Assembly (NCBI GenBank): GCA_947179155.2
Contig: OX359269.1
Span: 29,690,017-29,754,016, forward strand
Direction of reading: 5' to 3'
DNA length: 64,000 bases
Source: Hedera helix
Lineage: Eukaryota > Streptophyta > Magnoliopsida > Apiales > Araliaceae
Within the stretch, counting starts at the first letter, position 1; every line of letters begins with the position of its first letter. Below are positions 34,615 through 46,314 of this stretch, in pieces. The translations under genes were made by a program, and so were the position numbers. Under the pieces are notes generated by a model that worked only from the letters and a program-made list of their open reading frames with translations, had not been told where the DNA came from and searched no databases.

Positions 34615-37575
34615 TTAATGAAAATCGTTGTCTGAGTTGAAATTATTTTGAACATCATGTGGAGATTCATAACCATCATCTTCTTTAGATTCAGTGTTAG
34701 TTAATAACTCTTCCTCTTCATTATCAACGTCATCTGGCACATGTACTGACTTGGGATCTAATTCATCAAGTTCATTTCCACCCTTTAACTGGTTTAGTTC
34801 ATTGTTGTCTTTCACATTTATTATAAAAAGTCTATATAACATTTCCTCCAAGTAGAACTCCCCGTCTACTAATTGGACACAACTACGCGTGAGAGTATGA
34901 ATTACAACTTTTCAATCTGAAGGCGGTCTATCCTTTTTCCTAACAAGATTAGGAGTGTAGTATACTTTTACTGTTTAAGTTGGCAACACAAATGGTGAGC
35001 TGGCATATGTGGACCTATGGAGGTCAACATCAACAATTTCATGTCAATCGCCACGTAAACCTCTTTTTGAGTCAAACCAACGACACTTAAACAAGTTAAT
35101 CTGATGCCTATAAATACCCTTGTACGACAACTCTATGATTTCCTCCAACTCTCCATAAAAGCACGACCAAGCTCATTGTAATAATCTCCTTGAACACACA
35201 ATCCAATATTAGTTGTTCTTTTACCACGAACATATGTCTTTGTATGAAATTCATAGTTATTTACTTTGTAACCATTGCAGTTGATTTGTTCCCTATCTGG
35301 GCCCATGGCTAGGGCTTGTATATTTGAATGAATCGTTCCATCATTAAGAGCCTACAATAATTTTATAAATTATATTAAATTAAATGAATTAATAAATTAA
35401 TATGCAAAAAGTCATGCTTAATTAACTTAGCTAACTCACTTTATTCTTTAGCCAAAGTGCAAAATTTTGATCACGACTAAGTTGAATATCTTTATCAGTG
35501 ATGCCGTTTTTATTTGCTTTTAACTCGTCATCGTATGATCTATACATATATTATAAACATTAACATATAAATATATGAGATTGCAGGTTAAGATATAAAG
35601 TTAAATATTATTTTTACACCTATACCTCACAAATTCTTCAATCTCCTTGCAATTAAGAATAATGTAAGTATGTGCAGCATGTAATTCTCGCTCAGAGAAG
35701 AATATGCGCGTCCTTTTTTTCATAAGCGCGACCCAGTAGACCAAATACAGAAAGCCAACCATATAGTTCAATATTGCCCTCATCATCATGTCTCGGGACT
35801 CGATTGGCCTTTGTCAAGATTTTGTCGGGAAAATAGTATGAGGCAAATGTAGATATCTCATCGAAACTGTATACCTCACATATCGATCCCTAAACGTAAA
35901 CTTTATTTTTCACCTTCCTCTTAAGGTTTTCCATCACCCTCTCGAAAGGGTATATCCATCTATATTGAACTAGACCACTAACATGAGTTTCATAGCGTAG
36001 ATGGATTTGTAAATGCTTAATGAAGTAAAAAAAAACTCGATGGGAATATTTTTTTAAGCTTACACGTGATCTCAATGATATTCTTCTCAAGTATAGACAT
36101 GTTTTTTTCATTTAATGTTTTTGAACATATGTTTATGAAGAAATGACTAAGATCAGTCAAAGCATCCCATATTGGTTTATCAAGCAAGTCCTGAAGTGCT
36201 ATAGGTATGAGGCTCTCCATGAACACAAGACAGTCATGACTCTTCATCCTTTGTAATTTTTCACCTGTAACACACCTGGAAATATTTGACGCATATCCAT
36301 CTGGTAGTTTCAGAGACTTAATCCACATGTAAACATCTTCAACCTGCTTTTTGGACAATGTGTACCTTGCATGCGATTTGACCATCTTACCATTAGGAGA
36401 TTCATAAGGTTATAATTCAAGATATTTACAAATATCTTTCATATCCAATCGTGCCTTATCATTATCTTTCGTCTTCCCCGTAATACCCATGACGGTGTTA
36501 AACACGTTGTCGAGCACATTCTTCTTAATATGCATCACATTTAGATTATGAAGAATCAAATTAGTAGACCAATAATGTAGTTCCCAAAAGATGCTTCTCC
36601 GAACCCAATTATGAAATTCGCCAAATCCATTGATTATGTACGGGCCAACAATCTTACAAATTGGGATGACTGGCAATCTCGTTACACGGTCACGTATCTC
36701 CGTCCCCGACAGTCACGGTGCAGGCATATCATTCTCTAATTTTCCTTTCCGAAAGTTTTTTATATCTCTTCGAAAAAGGTGATCTACTGCTAGGAAACGA
36801 TAATGACAGTCAAACCAGCATGGCTTTCGACCATTTGATAGATTGAAAGACTTCTTATTCTCCATACAATATTGACAAGCTAACTTCTCATGTGTACTCC
36901 AACCAGATAGCATATCATAAGCAGGGAAGTCACTTATGGTCCACATAACCGCTGCCCTAAGGTTGAAATTTGCTTTCATGGACACATACCAAGTCTGTAC
37001 TCTATCTTCCCACAATACATTCCACTCGTTTATAAGAGGTCTCAAGTGAACATCTAGATTCTTTTCAGGACTCTTGGGACCAGGAATCACGAGTGAAAGA
37101 AACAAGAATGGTTGTTTCATATACATACAAGGAGGCAAGTTGTATGGAGTAACAATCACAGGCCAACAGGAGTACGGAACAGCTGAGTGATCGAAAGGGT
37201 TGAAACCATCAATGGACAATCCAAGCCTAACATTTCTAGGTTCCGATGAAAAACCAAGATGTGCTAATTTGAAATCATTCCAAGCCTGCCAATCCGCGGG
37301 ATGGTTAAGTTCTCCATCTTTAGCTGGAAATCTCGCACGCCCAGTAATATGTTCGGCTGTCTTTGAAAACGTGTACAATCTTTTTAGCAGATGTGTAATT
37401 GAAAAATACCTTAAAATCTTAAAAGGTATATTATTATTATTATTATTATTTTGTAGTCACACTCTCTTTTTTAGGCTTGAACCGTTCATGACTGCACAAC
37501 ATGCACTTTGTCTTCTGTTCATTTTCCTTATAAAATAACATGTAATCGTTCAGACATGCATCGATCTTTTATTTA
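34615..37575 (-). pseudogene. TNP2-type CACTA transposase, broken
   Basis: Read right to left: a CxxC-H segment (KCMLCSHERFKP, about 37465-37500), an (ATT)n insertion, the tnp2 transposase core in a 221-codon frame (36713-37378, with GLSIDGFNPFDHSAVPYSCWP and YDMLSGWSTHEKLACQYC), a continuation (36410-36676) with WELHYWSTNLILHNLNVMHI, a DUF4218-like region (35600-36385), a DUF4216-like region and an acidic tail ending at 34615. TNP2-type proteins cut and join the CACTA ends. Frameshifts, stops and a missing N-terminus beyond 37575 make it inactive. Some gaps, such as 34860-35600, look like introns. Confidence 0.9.
37430..37451. repeat. (TTA)7 microsatellite in the TNP2 remnant
   Basis: About seven TTA units lie within the transposase sequence, either in a former intron or as a late expansion. 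Confidence 0.85.
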
Positions 37576-38230
37576 CTTTAATTTAAAATTCTTTTTATTT
37601 TTATTTTTATTTTTAATTATATAATATTATATTATTTGTATTTTTAAATTTTAATTTTTTCTTTCATTGTAATTTTATTATATTATATTATTGTATCAAA
37701 TATCATATGATATTTACAATTAAATTTTTAATTTTATTTTATTTAAAATTATATTATATTATTTTATTTAAAATTATATTATATTAGATTATTTTATTCC
37801 ATTTTAAATTATTTTATTTTATTTTAAATTATATTTAATTTTATTTATTTTAAATTATATCACATTATAGTATTTGTATTTATTTATTTTTTCTTTCATT
37901 TTAATTTTATTATATTATATCATATTATATTATTATATTTTAATTTTAAATAATAGTAAGTTTAGTTTAGTTTAAATTATATCATATTATATTATTTGTT
38001 TTTAGTATTACACTTTTTTTTATTTTTTCTTTCATTTTAACTTTACTATATTAATGTACATAATATAATATAATATTTGAAATTAAATCATAGGGCAATA
38101 CATAACCAAAATTATATAAACAGTGTGTAACATTTCCACAGCAGAACAATATATAATCCACCACTACAATTTTTTTTTTCTTCATATAATCCATCAATCA
38201 AACAACACAAAATACAATATATATATTTTT
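37576..38230. repeat. Low-complexity AT region left of the viral insert
   Basis: More than 500 bp consist mostly of ATTTTATTTTAAATTATAT-like words. No gene is present. It marks the left border zone where CACTA coding sequence stops and viral sequence begins. Confidence 0.7.
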
Positions 38231-38527
38231 ACTAATGTGTTATCACCAGGTGCACTTTAGTCAAAATCATTCTATTGTTGATGTTCGTGTCTATTTAGTC
38301 AATTCATTTTTCTATTAATTCATAACTTTTGACCTTAGGCTCCAAACTGAGTAACCTTTCGTACTGTAAGACACCTAGTTCGGTATAAGTCCTGTAGAGC
38401 CTTGGTAAGTCTCTAGGTAGGAACAGTTTAGGCTAAGGGAATCTTAGAACTTAGGTATGCGTTTACATAAGGTAAGCAGGGTCGTTTAAGCAGAATGATC
38501 TAAGACAAAATTTTGTTTTCAGATAAA

Positions 38528-41030
38528 ATGAGTAGATTTTTTAGGTCTGGCTCTTTAGTTAGTTCAAGGTCAGCAGCCTTGTCTTCTATTCCTGACATAG
38601 TTAATCAAGAAGAACATAGTTATGATAATCTAAGTCAAGACTTTGGTAATTGGTAATATTTCACCTAAAGAATTTTACAAGTCAACTTTTTCTTTCTGAT
38701 AATTTCAAGTCAGATTATAATGTTAAAACTGTTAAAAAGGTTTATGTAATTAATAAAGAACATGAAAACTGTTCCTTATTAACAAGTGAAGTAATTAATA
38801 AACATAGACTTAAAGGATATAATTTTATTCACATGGGTCTTATTCATGTTGCAGTCAAACATTTAAGCATTAAAGGAATTAATTCAAGCATACTTTTGTG
38901 TCTTCATGATGCAAGGTATTTAAACTATGTATCAAGTATTTTAGGCATAATGTAATCTAGTCTGCATAATGGACATTTCAATTTTAACTGCTTTTCAGAT
39001 TTCACATTAAGTTTAAGTGACCTACATTTGTTAAAAGCTTTAACTTTAAATATTAAAACTGCTGGAGAAATAACCCAAATGATTAAGAGTTCTCAAGCAC
39101 TGGCTTTAATATTTAGAATTTATTATAAAACAATGAAGACTAATTTAAATGTAAAAGCCTTAAGTAAAAGTCCTAAAAACAAAATCGTTTTAATACAAAG
39201 TAGTACTAGTGATGCTAATATTCAAGTCTCAAAGACTATTATTTGGAGAGATATAAATCTCCCTAGACAGTGGATATTAGAAAATGAAATACCACAGAAA
39301 CCAGCTAATAGTAACATAATGAATTTAGAAAATGTTAAACAATACTTAGATGGAACTGTCAAAATAAGCTTTGATGATTCAAGGCTTAGAAGGCCTTTAA
39401 TAATTGAAGATATTGGTAGCACTTTAGCATATTCTAGAAAAGATTCAGAGTTATTAAGTAAAACTAGTCAACCCTGTTATAATAATGAGTCGGTTAGTCA
39501 AGATGAAGATGATGAACAACAGTTATCTCTTACCCAGTTAGATTTTGAAACAAAACCAGTTCACCACCAACTTAGAGTTATACAAAAAGACTTTAAAATT
39601 AAATGGGAAAAATTAACTAATGATTTTAATTCAAAGGAAAATAAAAGTAAAAGACATCAATTTCGTGCAAACTATAGTGAAATTGATAGGGAAAAAATAG
39701 TCGAAAAATGAAAAAAAATTATTTTAAAAGAAAATGTGAATATTACTTTTTATACCTGGTATGAAAAGTATTATGGTAAATGTAATGTAATTACTAAAAG
39801 CGAATGGGTAAAAGAAGATAAGTCAAGAATTTCTTCTAGTCATCCACCTTTGGAAACAGTTATTTTACCAGTTAAAAACACATCTGTTGTTGCAAGTCCT
39901 TTTAAAATTTCAGATGGTATTAACGATGATAAAAAAATAATTGAACAAAACAATTTTACTAACCAGTACTTGGCAACACTAGGTAAACAGTTAGATAAAA
40001 TTGAAGAAAAATTTAAAGATAAAACTCTCAATCAGGATCACAGTGATAAGATTGAAAAACCCTTGTTAAACCTACCTCAAAATAGGCAAGGTCTGGGATT
40101 ACCCAGTACTGATAAAGAGTTAGTTAAAACATTAGATAAATTATTTTAAAAATTAGATAAACCTGAACCTAGTGACACCAATACTTTAACTGTCATTGAA
40201 AAGTATGATAGTCAAAGAGAAAATTCTAATAGTAGTGAGTCAGATACTGACAACTTTGCTATTCAAGAAATTAAGAATCAATTTAGAAAATTAACTTTTA
40301 AAAATCCAACTATTACTAGTCAAACAAAAAATTGGTATTCTAAACCAACCCCTCCAGACTTACAGTTTGAAGAAAGGAATTTAGATAATCAATTTTCTGT
40401 TTCTGCTAATAAAATTTATGAATGGAACATAGATGGCCTTAGTGAACAAGAGTTATTAAATAAATTAAATCCCATGTTCATGGTAGCTAATAGTTATTTA
40501 ACTATTTTCCACTATTTAGGACAGTCTGAGATTGTTGAACTATTGACTAGTGGAGTTACTGGTATTCTTAGATCTTGGGGGGGGGGGGGGGGGACACCTT
40601 ACTGAAGAATTCAGATATTGTATTATTAATGCAGTTTAATGTGATAATGAAAGTAACCCTATACTTGATGAAACCCTTGGTTAAGGCCCCCCTGATGGAG
40701 TTAATACCTTAATTTATACAATAATAAAATATTTTATTGGAACTCCTAGTAATATAAGTGATATGATCCATGATCAGCTAAGTAATCTCACATGTCCTAC
40801 TTTAAGTGACTTTAGATGGTATAAAGATGTTTTTACTTCTAGAGTTATGATGCGTAATGATAGTAATAAACCTTTCTAGAAAGAAAAAATTGTAAATGGA
40901 TTACCTAATTTATTTGCACATAAAATTTGAGAAGAATTAAGCAAAAACCTAGGATTTATTGATTACGATAATTTAACCTATGGTGACATTTTTAGTCAAA
41001 TTCAAAAAACAGGTTTTAAAATATGGTGAC
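38528..41030 (+). pseudogene. Viral ORF1, movement and coat protein part, broken
   Basis: An ATG at 38528 opens 42 codons and stops at 38656. The movement-protein frame continues in another frame from 38650, with stops at 38955, 39711 and 40149, all in one phase. Caulimovirid 30K-type movement proteins carry a conserved core like the segment with HMGLIHVAVK and SILLCLHDARYLN (about 38835-38925). A charged linker follows, then a coat-protein-like segment with YEWNIDGLSEQELLNKLNP (about 40417-40475). A G17 tract at 40577 shifts the frame, and more stops follow. Similarity ends at 41030 where LTR H begins. Not functional. Confidence 0.85.
40577..40593. repeat. Homopolymer G17 in the viral coat-protein region
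   Basis: Seventeen G residues interrupt the reading frame. This is either expansion of a short G run after integration or an assembly length error. Confidence 0.9.
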
Positions 41031-41224
41031 ATTTTCTTAATAAATTCTCTACATGCATCATTAAAATATTTCCACATTTAATTTCTAACAAATACATTAT
41101 ATTAAAAAAAATGTTCACCCATTTTTCACACATCCCACTTCTACAACTCTAGGTTTTAAACTATAACCTTTAATTTATATTTAAAATCTTATTTACAAAT
41201 CTTGTAAATATCTGGGATATTACA
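41031..41224 (-). repeat. Remnant 3' LTR of element H
   Basis: The block from ATTTTCTTAATAAATTC to GGGATATTACA is the terminal 194 bp of the 4.8-kb LTR at 52746-57543. About 4.6 kb is missing at its left, together with the adjoining viral DNA. Confidence 0.9.
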
Positions 41225-41240
41225 TTCACCCCTTCTTATA
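41225..41240 (-). other. Polypurine tract of element H
   Basis: The minus strand reads TATAAGAAGGGGTGAA directly before the TGTAATATCC start of the 3' LTR. It is preceded by GAAATTTCGGGGACAAAATT, as in Tekay-type elements. Confidence 0.8.
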
Positions 41241-41381
41241 AGAATTTTGTCCCCGAAATTTCATCATACTCATTTCTACAAATTTTCATATCTGAGAATA
41301 TCTCTTTACTCATCAAATTATATGCCCACCCGTTTCTAGGAAGTTCATACTTCTAAACTCATAATTCCAGAACAATGGAAT

Positions 41382-41439
41382 ATCTTACAGAAGAATAAAT
41401 TGAAAATCAATATCTTACAGAAGAATAAATTGAAAATCA
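41382..41439. repeat. Short tandem duplication in the H interior
   Basis: The unit ATATCTTACAGAAGAATAAA plus TTGAAAATCA, about 29 bp, occurs twice in a row. Confidence 0.75.
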
Positions 41440-41927
41440 AAATATTCATTAAAACTTTCTTAATATGCTGAGGGGTCATCAAGACTGTGAACATCCGAAT
41501 GGAATTAACTGAATTCCGAATAAATAGTATTTATCCCTGTAAATACTTATAAACAGAGTGTTTATCAATCACAAAGACTGAAAACATTCCATAGGTGTAC
41601 GCTAGGTGATCAGCCTATTATACCATACGTCGTGCAGAACGTCTTAATTTTTAGGCGCCAGTCGGAGCTATATGCCGACAAAAATATATCTGCTTTAGCC
41701 GACAGAATATATTTGTTTTTGCACTTGTTCACCTCAGACTTACTACAAAATTCCGTTCCAAAATAATTTGGATTGGATAATAAAACTTGAGTCAATTCTG
41801 ACCAAAAGTGTCCAGTTAAAATAAATGACAAAGACTCTCATCATTGAACTGTTCGTATATTACGATTCAAAAATTCATTTCAGATTAGTTAAAATAACTA
41901 AAATTCATTTATAGGACTTCATGATAC

Positions 41928-44832
41928 TGTAAGACCCCGAATTTTATGAAATACAAAATTTAATTTTTCTTCATATATATTTTTTTTTGAAACAGTAAGT
42001 GGTTTAAGGATGTTATGTGCAAATTTTATTTTGTCGGACAATATTCGCTTTGTCGGGGAATATTCGTTTGGTCGGGGAATATTCGTTTGGTCCGACGGCG
42101 CCGAAATAACAAATTATTGGTGGACCCCACAACGAAATATTTGTCGGATATAGAAAACGACAGAAATAACCTTTTTAAATAAAAATAGTCAACGGAACTG
42201 TTAAAATACCGGTGATAAAAGAATAGTAGCATACGGTAGTTATTGGTATTTTCTGTAGCACTCGGTACTCTACAGTAACACACGATATTGCATAGTGTCT
42301 CATATTATTGGTCTGATAATTGACACCGTAACTGTTACGCATCATTTCATCGATAATTGTCACTGCATAATATTTTATATTATCAATTCAATAATTGTTG
42401 TTACACAGTATTTTGCATTATTGATTTAATAATTGTCATTACACTGTATTTTATATCATTGAGTCAATAATTGTTGTTGCACTGTTTTAAAATTATTGAA
42501 CCTAATAATTGTCACAGTAACATATGCACAGTAATTCACATTATTGAATCAATAATTGTCATTACACAGTAACGTATGCTTTATTTTACATTATTGTTAT
42601 CTCTATTATGATGTTATTTAAACAGTTGTATTTCATTAATTTATTGACTTGATATCTAAGAGCTAACTATACTGTATTTATAACAATTAGTCATAATAAT
42701 TGAATTGATAAAGTTATTTGTTTATAATATAAAGTTAGGTGATTATTAGGTGATATGAAATGAATGGTGTAGATTAAAGTGTGAATTATTGTTGAATAAT
42801 TGAATTGATTTGTTTATAATATAAAGTTAGGTGATTATTAGGTGATATGAAATGAATGGTGTAGATTAAAGTGTGAATTATTGTTGAATAATTAAATTGA
42901 TTTGTTTATAATATAAAGTTAGGTGATTATTAGGTGATATGAAATGAATGGTGTAGATTAAAGATAATATAATATTTGAAATGAATGGTGTAGATTAAAA
43001 GATGATCTTTAAATGAATGGTTTAGATTAAATGAATGATAAGATTTTTGGCTATAAATAGAAGCCTTAACTTAAGGATTTTTCATAAACTTCCTTACTTG
43101 TTCTTTCTTTCTCTCTCTAAATACTTCTTGTGAAAGTTCTCTCTAAGTGTGCATAAGTCATCTTGAGTATTTGTGAAGATCTATAAGTATACGTGTACTG
43201 TTCAAGTTAATCAACCTCATTTAAATCAATATCCAGTCACGTGTTACGGTAAGGGATACCATCTTTTTCATCTTCCATTATTCAAACATACTATGGTAAG
43301 GGATTATCATTATTTGATTCTCGATAATAATATTGTTTCTTCCTTACTCATAAGACGTGCCTTTTATTTCCATGTATTAAATTGTGGGAATAACCTTACG
43401 GAGCGGATTGCCGCCTGTTGGTGAATAACCTTTCGTATTCATTCATTATTAATCTCTGAGAATAACCTTACGGAGCGGATTGCCGCCTGTTTGGTGAATA
43501 ACTCTTTGTACTCAAATTCTATTAAATTGTGGGAATAACCTTACGGAGCGGATTGCCGCCTGTTTGGTGAATAACTCTTTGTACTCAAATTCTATTAAAT
43601 TGTGGGAATAACCTTACGGAGCGGATTGCCGCCTGTTGGTGAATAACCCTTTGTATTAATTTCCTTCACCTTTTGTTAATCAAACCTGCTACGGTAAGGG
43701 ATATTATTTTCTTTCATACTCCTAAATCGAAATTTATTATGGAACTATTACTTCTATAATTTCTGAAAATATTATATGTTCCATAATAGTTGAACTTCAT
43801 TATTTCAACTGAACCTTCCTATTTACGTGAACCTTTCTATTGAATTGTAACCGTTATTCTGAACTGTGGATCTTGAATTTCACTCCACATCATGTTGACA
43901 ATTTGGACATTATTTGAATCTGTACAAAGTAAACTTCCGATACTTATTGTTATCCTATTTCTTCTGTTCATCATTTATATCATTCTAATCATCCAAAAAT
44001 CAAGCTGTTGTGAATATCTGTGGCCGGGGGCACAGATGTGATATATTTGTTGAACAGATGATAGGTTAAAGGCGATATAATAGGTTAAAGGCGATACATC
44101 TGTTCGGTGTCTTTTATGGCACGTGGTGAATGTTCTCTTTGGCCCGTAGTGCAAAGATGAACTGTTGTTTGGTATGATTATGACCAAAGGCTGAATCTGG
44201 TATAATCATGACCGTTGGTGCTATATTGAATATCTTTGGCCCGTAGTACAAAGATGAACTGTTGATGTGCATGATTATGATCAGGAACTGTGAATTTGTA
44301 TTATCTTGACTAATGATATTTCAGATGATAAAAGTTGATGATGTTTTTCCTAAAAAGAGAACCGAGTGGACATTATAGTCTGCATTATTCTTCTAATAGA
44401 TTACTCATTCCGCTGCTATTATTGATCTGAACGTTGTTTAAGAATTTAACTGCAGTTTTTGATATAAACCTTGTAGTCTATTGTATGCTATCAAGAACTC
44501 AACTGTTGAAGACTAATGATAATTTATTCGTCATTATCTTAGTCATGATATTCTTTACTGGGCTATTTGAGCTCACCCTTTCTTTTGTTCCATTGTTTTT
44601 CAACAGGAGATGAAAACATAACAGGGTCTAGCCGGGGAATGGAGTGAGGGTCCGAGGAATAGTTATCATAGTTTTCACGTTTTGTAAAATAGTGTGGCAA
44701 TAATAGTGAAGACTTAGTTGTGTATTATTATACACTGTATTGTTGTACGTTGTGCTTTGTTGTAATAATTTTGTTGTAGTCTTTTGACGACTCAAGTTTG
44801 GGCTGTGTGGGCCCAGATTTGGGGGCGTCACA
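41928..44832 (+). repeat. 5' LTR of element E
   Basis: The ends are TGTAAGACCCCG and GGGGCGTCACA. The layout is that of LTR A, with a TATA box at 43052 and four, not three, copies of the GCCGCCTGTT unit (43383-43650). One visible difference from its partner is AACGAAATAT against AACGGAATAT. Confidence 0.95.
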
Positions 44833-44834
44833 GT

Positions 44835-44846
44835 TGGCATCAGAGC
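44835..44846 (+). other. Primer binding site of element E, one mismatch
   Basis: It reads TGGCATCAGAGC, where A and G have TGGTATCAGAGC. The site lies two bases after the LTR. One mismatch to Met-tRNA may be tolerated or may be a later mutation. Confidence 0.85.
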
Positions 44847-45036
44847 TTAGGGATATGGTCTTTAATGGAGATCTGGGGTTAGAACTAGGAGGGGAGAGAC
44901 GAATAGAATCAATCACTAGTGTGTCCTACCTAAATTAGATTTATTTTTTTATCTAATAAATCGATTTGAATGTAGGAACATGAAGAGATGAGTCAGTTTA
45001 TTTGAACTAACTTTTATTTTGTGACCACAGTTAATT

Positions 45037-45657
45037 ATGACATCTGGAAATCAGGAGGTTAACTATGAAATTACCGAAACAAATGTAGCTGCAAAACAAG
45101 AGGCGACGAATAATCTTCTTACAAACTCAGAGTTGAATCATTTGCCTAAGGCAAAAATTATGCGTGTTCTATCCAGTAAGGATGAAGGTGAAAGCTCTGC
45201 TACAGTCGTTCCAGATCCATTCTTAGAAGCAATTAAAGGAAGTAACGAACTTGCGGAAATTATTGCCTTTAATTTACTCACTAATTGGGAGAGTGATATC
45301 ACCTGGTTATGCTCTATAACAAAGGATCAGAATATATGGACTTTTCATATTAGTCTTTGGGATTTATGGTGTTCCAGCTATGATTTTCAAGATTATTTAA
45401 AAATGATGTTTCTATACTTTTGGGCGTTACAATTTAGAGGAATTCAGGTTAAGTTAGTCACTATCGTGGAAACTGCAGTCTATCGAAAATACTATTTTAA
45501 TGGAAATCATTGGTACCTTACTACTGATGAAGTTGATGAACCCGAGAAACAGTTTGCTAGAAAATTATTCAGTGGTATTCCCATGGTTGAAATACGTGAA
45601 GATCCGAATGAAGTATTCGGGATTCGATTTGACGATAACAGTCAAGAAACCGAATGA
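45037..45657 (+). CDS. ORF1 of element E, unidentified protein in the gag position
   Basis: This is a 206-codon frame ending in TGA, identical to ORF1 of A except for residue 2 (Thr for Ala) and one silent change. No gag core, zinc knuckle, signal peptide or membrane segment is apparent. Aromatic clusters near residues 85-135 suggest a folded domain. The ATG stands at the same place as the gag ATG of copy G, and the first 30 or so residues are gag-derived. The next frame, protease, overlaps it in +1. Full length is kept in both young copies while pol decays, which hints at a useful or cis-needed product. Function unknown. Confidence 0.75.
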   Translation: MTSGNQEVNYEITETNVAAKQEATNNLLTNSELNHLPKAKIMRVLSSKDEGESSATVVPDPFLEAIKGSNELAEIIAFNLLTNWESDITWLCSITKDQNIWTFHISLWDLWCSSYDFQDYLKMMFLYFWALQFRGIQVKLVTIVETAVYRKYYFNGNHWYLTTDEVDEPEKQFARKLFSGIPMVEIREDPNEVFGIRFDDNSQETE

Positions 45658-46291
45658 GGTGATAACCGGTAAGCTATTCATAAATTCTCGTGAAGTCTAT
45701 ACCATATTAGATACTGGCTCTATCCACTCTTTTATCTCACCTATATGTACTCAACGTTTAAATTTGACTATTGAAAACTTAAATCTTGTCTTATCAGTTG
45801 AAACCTCATTGGGAGAAATACCTATTACATTTACTATCTATAAATCTTGCCTAGTTCAAATCAACAACCTCACATTACCTGTTGACCTTATTTCTTTGGA
45901 GATGCATGAATTTGATGTGATTTTAGGAATTGATTGGTTGACTACCCATCATGCTAAAATTGATTGTTTTCATAAGATTATTAGTTTTCATATTCCTAAT
46001 CAACCTGTCATGCAAATTCAAGCAACTAAACCATTGAAATCTATAACTGTTATTTCTAGCCATAAAGCCATTCGTTTATTGAAAAACGGATGTCAAGCCT
46101 TTTTAGCTCATGTCACTGATTTGAACAAAAACACGTCAAACTTGAATGATATTCCCATTGTTAATGAGTTTCCTGACGTTTTTTCTGAGGAACTTTCTGG
46201 CTTACCCCAAACCGTGAAATTGAATTCTGTATCGATCTTGAACCCGGCACTAAACCCATTTTTAAAGTCCCATACCAAATGGCTCCCATAG
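45653..46291 (+). CDS. Aspartic protease frame of element E
   Basis: The frame is open from 45500 inside ORF1 in the +1 phase. Protease sequence starts near 45653, with LDTGS at 45707-45721 and FDVILGIDWL later. Unlike A, it lacks the one-base deletion and reads on through FPDVFSEELSGLPQ to a stop at 46289-46291. Beyond it the normal link to RT is missing. It could cut a polyprotein if translated by frameshifting, but no uninterrupted path to pol remains. Confidence 0.75.
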   Translation, partial: NEVITGKLFINSREVYTILDTGSIHSFISPICTQRLNLTIENLNLVLSVETSLGEIPITFTIYKSCLVQINNLTLPVDLISLEMHEFDVILGIDWLTTHHAKIDCFHKIISFHIPNQPVMQIQATKPLKSITVISSHKAIRLLKNGCQAFLAHVTDLNKNTSNLNDIPIVNEFPDVFSEELSGLPQTVKLNSVSILNPALNPFLKSHTKWLP

Positions 46292-46314
46292 AACACCAAG
46301 AGTTGAAAGTTTAA

